This document shows positions 13,532 through 17,972 of a stretch of 17,972 nucleotides of DNA, piece after piece. Origin of the DNA: CAZYWA01 sp964650975 [NCBI: uncultured bacterium] (lineage in GTDB: Bacteria; JADJOY01); assembly GCA_964650975.1 (NCBI GenBank), contig CAZYWA010000108.1:1-17972 (forward strand), given 5' to 3'. The position numbers and the translations under genes are program-made. Below the pieces are notes generated by a model. The model saw only the letters and a list, made by a program, of their open reading frames with translations. It made no database searches and was not told the origin of the DNA. Each line of letters opens with the position of its first letter. Within the stretch, counting starts at the first letter, position 1.

Positions 13532-15013
13532 ATGGGAGATCTGCGTTTTCTTCGCCGCCTCTGGCTCGACGAGGCGTGCGCGGTGGCGTGCCTTGCGGCG
13601 ATGTTCGTGCGCGCGGTGCGCTGGCTTCGTTGCCTGGCGCGGCCGGGCAGCCACTGCACACCGCACTGGCCGCTCTTCATCGGCGCGGCCCTCGCCACGA
13701 GCGGGCTCGCGGCGGCGTGGAATTTCCGCGCGGATCCCCGGTCGCGGCGAAGCGCCGTGTGGATCGGCGTGGTCGCGACGCTCGTCTATCTGGCCACCGG
13801 CCGTGCCGACATGGGCGGCGACGCGACCTCCGCCCGCTACGCTGCGGTGAGCCTGATCAAGCACGGCGACTTGAACCTCGACGAGTTCGGGAAGTTCTAC
13901 GGCTCCCAGGCGATTCCCCACTTCATCGTGCGCACGCCCGAGCACCTGGTGTCGAAGTACGCGATCGGCCCGGCGATCCTCGCGGCACCCGTGTTCCAGG
14001 CGTTTCGCTGGGCGGGCGCGCCGATCAAGCCGTGGCATCCAGGGCATCCGTCGCTGGTGTGGCCCGCGAAGGTGGCGGCGGCGACGATCGCGGGCGCCTC
14101 GGTCGGTCTCTTCTTCCGGGCGGCGTCGCGATTCGCGGGCCCGCGCCCGGCGCTGGTCGTGACGATCGCGTACGCGGCGGGCACCACGCTCTTGAGCACG
14201 GTGAGCCAGTCGCTCTGGCAGCACGGCCCGGCGCAGCTCTGCCTGATCGCGGCGATCGCGGTCTGGAGCGCGACGCCGAGCGACGAGCGAGCGCGCATGC
14301 GCCTGCGCGCGCTCGCCGCCGGTGCGCTCGCCGGCTTCGTGCTGCTGTGCCGGCCCGCGGACCTTTTCCTGGCGGGCGTGGTGCTGCTCTGGATCGTCGC
14401 CGGGCGCGACGCGGCTCGCGGATGGGCGATCGCGGGCGCGATGCTGCCCGCCGCGTTTCTCGCCGGCTACGACTGGTACTACTTCGGAGCGCCGTGGCGC
14501 ATGGGATACGGCGCGTTGGCGAGCAGCGAGTGGCGCGGTGATCCGCTTCGCGGCCTCGTCGGGATGCTGGTGAGCCCCGCTCGCGGACTGCTCGTCTACT
14601 CGCCGGTTTTCGCGTTCGTGCCCTTCGCGGTGCGCGGTATTCGCGAGCGAGCGCGAAACGGCGAGCCGCTCTGGGCGCTGCTACTCGCGGGCGTGGTGCT
14701 CCACCTGGCGCTCTACTCGCGATGGACCGTGTGGTGGGGCGGATGGTCGCTCGGCTACCGGATGCTCTCCGACGTGACGCCTTTCGCCTGCCTGCTGCTC
14801 ATCCCGTTCCTCGAGACCCGCGGCGCGCGCGGACCGTGCCGAGCGGCCTTCGGACTGGCGCTCGTGGCCTCGGTGGTCATCCACACGAGCCTGGCGTGGA
14901 ACGAGGACTGCAACTGGGACCGCCGCCGCGACACCGACCACCATCCCGAGGTGCTGTGGGACTGGCGCCACTCGCCGCTCATGAGCTGCTACCGCGGCGT
15001 CGCGCGGCGGTGA
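13532..15013 (+). CDS. GT-C-like polytopic membrane protein
   Basis: 493 residues from the ATG at 13532 (a weak GAGG lies 8 nt upstream; a TTG at 13487 would add 15 residues). Hydrophobic helices are near 47-63, 75-90, 145-160, 181-196, 206-222, 232-246, 260-275, 278-291, 297-312, 350-368, 380-395, 415-427 and 438-454. After the second helix comes GGDATSARYAAVSLIKHGDLNLDEF (Asp97), then EHLVSKYAIGPAILAAPVF. This pattern recalls GT-C glycosyltransferase-like proteins, in which an early loop Asp is catalytic and the donor is a polyprenyl-phosphate sugar. A conserved-looking WWGGWSLGYRMLSDVTPF (401-418) follows. The C-terminal tail has several His and Asp residues (NWDRRRDTDHH). Transcribed alone between repeat-bearing intergenic regions. 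Exact function unknown. Confidence 0.8.
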   Translation: MGDLRFLRRLWLDEACAVACLAAMFVRAVRWLRCLARPGSHCTPHWPLFIGAALATSGLAAAWNFRADPRSRRSAVWIGVVATLVYLATGRADMGGDATSARYAAVSLIKHGDLNLDEFGKFYGSQAIPHFIVRTPEHLVSKYAIGPAILAAPVFQAFRWAGAPIKPWHPGHPSLVWPAKVAAATIAGASVGLFFRAASRFAGPRPALVVTIAYAAGTTLLSTVSQSLWQHGPAQLCLIAAIAVWSATPSDERARMRLRALAAGALAGFVLLCRPADLFLAGVVLLWIVAGRDAARGWAIAGAMLPAAFLAGYDWYYFGAPWRMGYGALASSEWRGDPLRGLVGMLVSPARGLLVYSPVFAFVPFAVRGIRERARNGEPLWALLLAGVVLHLALYSRWTVWWGGWSLGYRMLSDVTPFACLLLIPFLETRGARGPCRAAFGLALVASVVIHTSLAWNEDCNWDRRRDTDHHPEVLWDWRHSPLMSCYRGVARR

Positions 15014-15100
15014 GTTTCCTCGGCTCGCTATGCTCGCGGGGCGCCTGCGGCACATCTTTCAGCAGCCGGGAGGGCTCACGAACCCCGCTCGACCTCTCGC

Positions 15101-15181
15101 CTGGAGGGCTGCGGTCCCTCGCAGCCGCACCGTCCGCATCGCCATCGCACGCTGCGGACGCGAGGGACCGCGTCCTTCCAA
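15101..15181. repeat. Double-hairpin intergenic repeat, copy C (cleanest)
   Basis: Left arm 15101-15129 folds as GGCTGCG/CGCAGCC around loop GTCCCT (15114-15119). Right arm 15153-15181 folds as GGACGCG/CGCGTCC around loop AGGGAC (15163-15168). The two loops are exact reverse complements, so the hairpins could kiss, or the arms could pair along their full length. The spacer is 23 bp. Like copy A, it is followed by GGCCGAT-type sequence. It sits between convergent genes (stop 15013, and stop 15206 on the other strand), where a two-way terminator would be expected, but no T-tract is present. Confidence 0.92.
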
Positions 15182-15205
15182 GGCCGATCGTTGCCGGCGG
15201 CGAAC

Positions 15206-15817
15206 CTACGACAGCAAGTGCGCGAGCCAGTCGGAGTGGATGTGCCACTCGAGGAGGCCGGCCAGGCCCATGAGCACGCCGAAGCCGGTGGGAACCAGCG
15301 CCGCGAAGTAGAGCCAGCGCTTGTGGGTGAGGGCGGTGAGGGCGAGCAGCGAGATCGCGAGGGCGATCAGTGCGTCGGAGAGGTCGAACTGGTCGTCGCG
15401 GTAGTTGAGCGCGTCGTAGGTCTTCTGGTCCTGCTCGGCTTGCTCCTTGAGCTCGTCCTTCTTCTTGGCTTGCTCCGCCGCGAGTTGCTGGTAGGAGGCG
15501 ATCGCTTCCGCGTACCTGTCCTTCATCGCGTCGGGCGCGCTCGCGGCCGCGAGGCCGAGCTCGACGATCGTGGCCTTGGCCACTTCCTCGCGGACGTTCC
15601 GCGCCTGGTAGAAGGACCAGTGGTCGAGCTTGTCGGCCTGCGCCTGCTGCATGGCCTGGACGATGTTGTCGTCCTTGACCTTGCAGATGCCGAGGAAGGT
15701 GGCGATGAGCGCCACCGTGATCGCGACCCAGGTGCTGAGCCGCGCCGCGTCGGCCGCGCGCGCATCCGCTCGCTCTTCCGCGGCCGAGGTCGCGGACTCC
15801 ATCGGATCGATGTCCAC
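15206..15817 (-). CDS. DUF4337-family membrane protein
   Basis: 203 residues from a GTG at 15817; an ATG at 15802 would give 198 and no ribosome binding site separates them. One membrane helix near 28-45 is followed by a long charged soluble part with coiled-coil character (about 95-135, rich in Ala, Glu, Lys and Gln), then two helices at about 147-164 and 168-188. The segment DDNIVQAMQQAQADKLDHWSFYQAR (49-73) and this three-helix layout match the DUF4337 family as I remember it. The function of that family is unknown. The GTG lies 4 nt after the stop of the upstream alcohol dehydrogenase gene, so the two are very probably on one transcript, though no functional link is evident. Confidence 0.82.
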   Translation of the reverse strand: MDIDPMESATSAAEERADARAADAARLSTWVAITVALIATFLGICKVKDDNIVQAMQQAQADKLDHWSFYQARNVREEVAKATIVELGLAAASAPDAMKDRYAEAIASYQQLAAEQAKKKDELKEQAEQDQKTYDALNYRDDQFDLSDALIALAISLLALTALTHKRWLYFAALVPTGFGVLMGLAGLLEWHIHSDWLAHLLS

Positions 15818-15821
15818 GGTT

Positions 15822-17045
15822 TCAGTCGAACGCGAAGGTGGCCTTCACCACGCCGGTGGCGGTCTTGTCGAACATGCCGACGAAGGCTTGCTGCCAGTCC
15901 TCGAGCTTGTGGCGGTGGGTGACCAGCGACGAGAGGTCGAGCCCGCGCTTCACCAGCTCCATGTAGATCTCCATCGCGTGGAGCCGCCGGCCTTCGAAAT
16001 TCTCCAGCGCGAACGCGTTGCACCCGATCAGCTCGAGCTCCTTGAAGTAGCAGGGCGTCCACTCGAAACGCGTGGGCGCCTCGACACCGGTCACGACGAT
16101 CTTGCCGCGCGAGCTGACGAAGCGGAACGCGGCTTCCACGGAGGCGGGCGATCCGACGGTGTCGTACACCGTGCCGGTCCCCCTCACGAGCCACGGCAAG
16201 CCCTTCCACGGCCGGTAGGGCTTGACGCCCACCAGCGACGCGACGCGCTCGATCAGCTCGGCGGGCTTCGACGGCAGGATCTCGCTCGCGCCCAGCTCCT
16301 TCGCGCGCTTCGCCTGGTGCGCGTGGCGGGCGATCGCCCACACCGCGGCGTCGGGGAAGAGCTTCTTGATCGCGGCGACGGTCATGAGCCCGAGCGTGCC
16401 GCAGCCATAGACCACCACCGGCAGATCCTTCTCGGGCGGGTGGCGCAGGATCGCGTGGAGCTGGACCGAGAACGGATCCGAGAGCGCCGCTTGCGTGTCG
16501 GAGACGCCGTCGGCCACCGGAATGAGCTGCGACTCGTGCGCGGAGTAATAGGGAGCGAACGCACCGCCCACGGCGGAGCAGTTGCCCATGTGGATACCGG
16601 CGGGAAGGCGCCCCTCGGTGAAATGCTCGCAGAGCGAGTAGTCGCCGGCGGCGCAATGCGCGCACACCGGGCTCAAGCCGCGCGGCGCGCACGAGAGCCA
16701 CGGATTGAGCACCACCCGCTGCCCGAGCGCCAGCTTCTTCACGCCGGCGCCGAGCTTCTCCACCACGCCCGTCGACTCGTGTCCGAGGATGTGCGGAAAC
16801 GAGATCACCGCCGTCATCGGGTTGTCGAAGCTGCCCTTCAGGAATACTTGCTTCGCATCGCTGCCGCAGATGCCGGTCAGCTTGTTCCTCACCAGCACCC
16901 AGTCGTCGCCGATCAGCTTGGGATCGGGCACGTCCTCGAGCTGCATGGGAGCCCACGGACCGACGAACCCCTGCGGGGAGAAGAAGCTGGTGATCTTGGC
17001 GGCGGCGAGCTTGGGAAGCGCGTAGCGGAAGATGAGAGCCTTCAT
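15822..17045 (-). CDS. Zinc-dependent alcohol dehydrogenase-like protein (MDR superfamily)
   Basis: 407 residues from the ATG at 17045; the frame is open to 17222, but the protein N-terminus MKALIFRYA fits the family and a purine-rich GGATGGA lies 6-12 nt upstream. The catalytic domain has Cys60 (GICGSD) and His89-Glu90 (LGHESTGVVE) for the active-site zinc. A structural-zinc lobe has Cys119, Cys128, Cys131 and Cys139; the gap between the first and second Cys is 8 residues rather than the usual 2. The nucleotide-binding motif is GCGTLG (214-219). It should oxidise an alcohol or reduce an aldehyde with NAD(P). The insertion around CAPRGLSPVC is shared, as I recall, with a group of uncharacterised dehydrogenases in environmental genomes. 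It sits 61 bp after bluB and 4 nt before DUF4337. Substrate unknown. Confidence 0.9.
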   Translation of the reverse strand: MKALIFRYALPKLAAAKITSFFSPQGFVGPWAPMQLEDVPDPKLIGDDWVLVRNKLTGICGSDAKQVFLKGSFDNPMTAVISFPHILGHESTGVVEKLGAGVKKLALGQRVVLNPWLSCAPRGLSPVCAHCAAGDYSLCEHFTEGRLPAGIHMGNCSAVGGAFAPYYSAHESQLIPVADGVSDTQAALSDPFSVQLHAILRHPPEKDLPVVVYGCGTLGLMTVAAIKKLFPDAAVWAIARHAHQAKRAKELGASEILPSKPAELIERVASLVGVKPYRPWKGLPWLVRGTGTVYDTVGSPASVEAAFRFVSSRGKIVVTGVEAPTRFEWTPCYFKELELIGCNAFALENFEGRRLHAMEIYMELVKRGLDLSSLVTHRHKLEDWQQAFVGMFDKTATGVVKATFAFD

Positions 17046-17106
17046 GACGGGTCCATCCGGAGCTGGGAGGGCGACGACCGGGAGATTAGCAGCCCGCGAG
17101 GGTCGG

Positions 17107-17877
17107 TCATCGGGTCTCCCCGTCGCCGTCGAACCGGCTCGGACGGCGGGCCTCTTCGCGCAGCGCTTCCGCGAGGTCTGCCGCGGCCGGTGCTCCCCAG
17201 CGATCCGAGTGAACGACGCCATCGAGCGCGAGGCGCGGGAGCCAGCCGGCGCTTTCGAGCGTGGGGCGCTCGGGAAACGCGTCCACGAAACCGAGGCACA
17301 GATACGCGACCGGAACCACGCCTTCGGGGATCCCGAGGAGTGCCTTGAGCGAGGCCGGCTCGAGGATGCTCACCCAGCCCATGCCGACGCCCTCGGCGCG
17401 CGCCGCGAGCCACAGGTTTTGAATCGCGCAGCAGGTGCTCAGCACGTCGGTCTCGGGCATGGTGAAACGGCCGAGCACCGCCGGGCCGAAGCGGCTTCGA
17501 TCGCAGGTCACGCAGATGTTCACGGGAGCTTCCAGGATTCCCTCGACCTTGAGCGCCAGGTAGCGCTCGCGCCGCTCACCCTCGAAGGCGGCGGCGGCCA
17601 CGAGGCGCTGCTCCTCGACGTGAGCACGGATTCGCTCTCGCAACCCGCGATCCTCGACCACCACGAAGCTCCACGGCTGCGAGAAGCCCACCGAGCCCGC
17701 CTGGTGCGCGGCGTGGAGGATCCGGGCGAGCGTCTCTCGCGGGATCGGGTCCGGCCGGAAGCTCCGCAGATCGCGACGTCGGGCGATCGTCTCGTAGACG
17801 CCGCGCCGCCACTCGGCGGGGAGCGCATTCGTCGCCACGGCTGGTGCCTCGTCCTGGCTTGGAAGCTCGTTGCCCAT
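17107..17877 (-). CDS. bluB: 5,6-dimethylbenzimidazole synthase (BluB)
   Basis: 256 residues. BluB uses reduced FMN and oxygen to convert FMN itself into 5,6-dimethylbenzimidazole, the lower ligand of vitamin B12. Hallmarks: RRRDLRSFRPDPIP with Asp36, SVGFSQPWSFVVV (62-74), AAAAFEGERRERYLALKVEGILEAP (94-118), CDRSRFGPAVLGR, CAIQNLWLAARAEGVGMGWVSI with Ser170, and LCLGFVDAFPERPTLESAGW. The catalytic residues of the Sinorhizobium enzyme, Asp32 and Ser167, are 135 apart; here the pair is 134 apart. This is a nitroreductase-fold protein, distinct from the nitroreductase at 7883. The ATG has an AAGGA/AGGA sequence about 5-9 nt upstream. It is the first gene of a minus-strand unit with the dehydrogenase and DUF4337. 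No cobalamin riboswitch is visible in the 95 bp available upstream. Confidence 0.94.
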   Translation of the reverse strand: MGNELPSQDEAPAVATNALPAEWRRGVYETIARRRDLRSFRPDPIPRETLARILHAAHQAGSVGFSQPWSFVVVEDRGLRERIRAHVEEQRLVAAAAFEGERRERYLALKVEGILEAPVNICVTCDRSRFGPAVLGRFTMPETDVLSTCCAIQNLWLAARAEGVGMGWVSILEPASLKALLGIPEGVVPVAYLCLGFVDAFPERPTLESAGWLPRLALDGVVHSDRWGAPAAADLAEALREEARRPSRFDGDGETR

Positions 17878-17913
17878 CCTGTCCTTCCGTTCGCAGCGAA
17901 CCGACCTCTTGGT

Positions 17914-17923
17914 GGGTTAACCC
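17914..17923. promoter_or_regulatory. Perfect 10-bp palindrome GGGTTAACCC upstream of bluB
   Basis: GGGTTAACCC lies 37 bp upstream of the bluB ATG beside an AT-rich patch (ATTATT at 17926-17931), which is unusual in this GC-rich window. It may be an operator in the bluB promoter region, or belong to a divergent gene beyond the right edge. No regulator can be named. Confidence 0.35.
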
Positions 17924-17972
17924 GGATTATTCATGAAGCGTTCTACTGCGGCCGCCGATCGTCGGCATCTTC

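Noticed and set aside
8541-15181. Repeat copies as ordinary intrinsic terminators
   Set aside because: They are GC-rich hairpins after stop codons, but none is followed by a T-tract, and each holds two hairpins with complementary loops, which a simple terminator does not need.
8541-15181. Repeat copies as a CRISPR array
   Set aside because: Copies are kilobases apart and palindromic, with no regular spacer array and no cas genes.
15030-15311. Short plus-strand frame through repeat copy C
   Set aside because: It encodes the palindromic repeat and then runs antisense to DUF4337; no ribosome binding site or homology pattern.
15523-16956. Minus-strand open frame of 477 codons across the dehydrogenase and DUF4337 genes
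   Set aside because: Shifted frame of two recognisable genes; shows no family features.
17934-17972. Possible start of a divergent plus-strand gene (ATG at 17934, MKRSTAAADRRHL)
   Set aside because: Only 13 codons are inside the window and there is no clear ribosome binding site, so it cannot be supported.
17878-17972. Cobalamin riboswitch upstream of bluB
   Set aside because: The 95 bp available contain no recognisable B12-box sequence; anything further upstream is outside the window.

Overview
This is a high-GC bacterial chromosomal window with long open frames and mostly coupled genes. No rRNA, tRNA, CRISPR array, transposase or phage gene was seen. The gene types (lipoprotein sulfotransferases, an ECF sigma factor paired with a TPR Ser/Thr kinase, a secreted propeller with a MopE-like segment and a C-terminal TM-Arg tail, DUF4337, BluB) fit an uncultured deltaproteobacterial or Myxococcota-like lineage, or a neighbouring phylum with similar gene content. 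That placement is inference.

Layout. Positions 1-3164 (minus strand) hold two tandem arylsulfotransferase-like lipoproteins, coupled by an ATGA overlap; the second runs off the left edge. Positions 3425-4278 (plus) hold a small helical protein and a nucleotidyltransferase-fold protein overlapping by 4 bp, and the latter has an apparent frameshift at its C-terminus. Positions 4341-6964 (plus) hold acyl-CoA thioesterase II (tesB), overlapping by 4 bp a large multi-pass membrane protein. At 6948-7826 (minus) a 3D-domain cell-wall lipoprotein candidate converges on the membrane gene with a 17-bp overlap. At 7883-8533 (plus) lies a nitroreductase-fold flavoprotein. Positions 8689-11878 (plus) hold the ECF sigma factor and the Ser/Thr kinase, overlapping by 8 bp. 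A secreted beta-propeller follows at 11979-13178, and a GT-C-like membrane protein lies at 13532-15013. Positions 15206-17877 (minus) hold bluB, a zinc alcohol dehydrogenase and a DUF4337 protein, probably one transcript.

The most unusual structure is a dispersed intergenic repeat of about 80 bp, with three copies at 8541-8619, 13194-13272 and 15101-15181 and a diverged, rearranged copy at 13298-13374. Each copy is two 29-bp arms around a 20-23-bp spacer. Each arm is itself a hairpin with a 6-nt loop. The two loops of a copy are complementary (GTCCCT and AGGGAC in the cleanest copy), and stem differences between arms are compensated, so base pairing appears to be selected. The three full copies lie downstream of stop codons.

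Other points of note: the second sulfotransferase paralogue has Asn where the catalytic Arg is expected, although its neighbour keeps the Arg. The sigma/kinase pair is followed directly by a secreted calcium- or metal-binding-type propeller that could be its output. Several genes have a TANNNT hexamer so close to the start that leaderless transcription is plausible.
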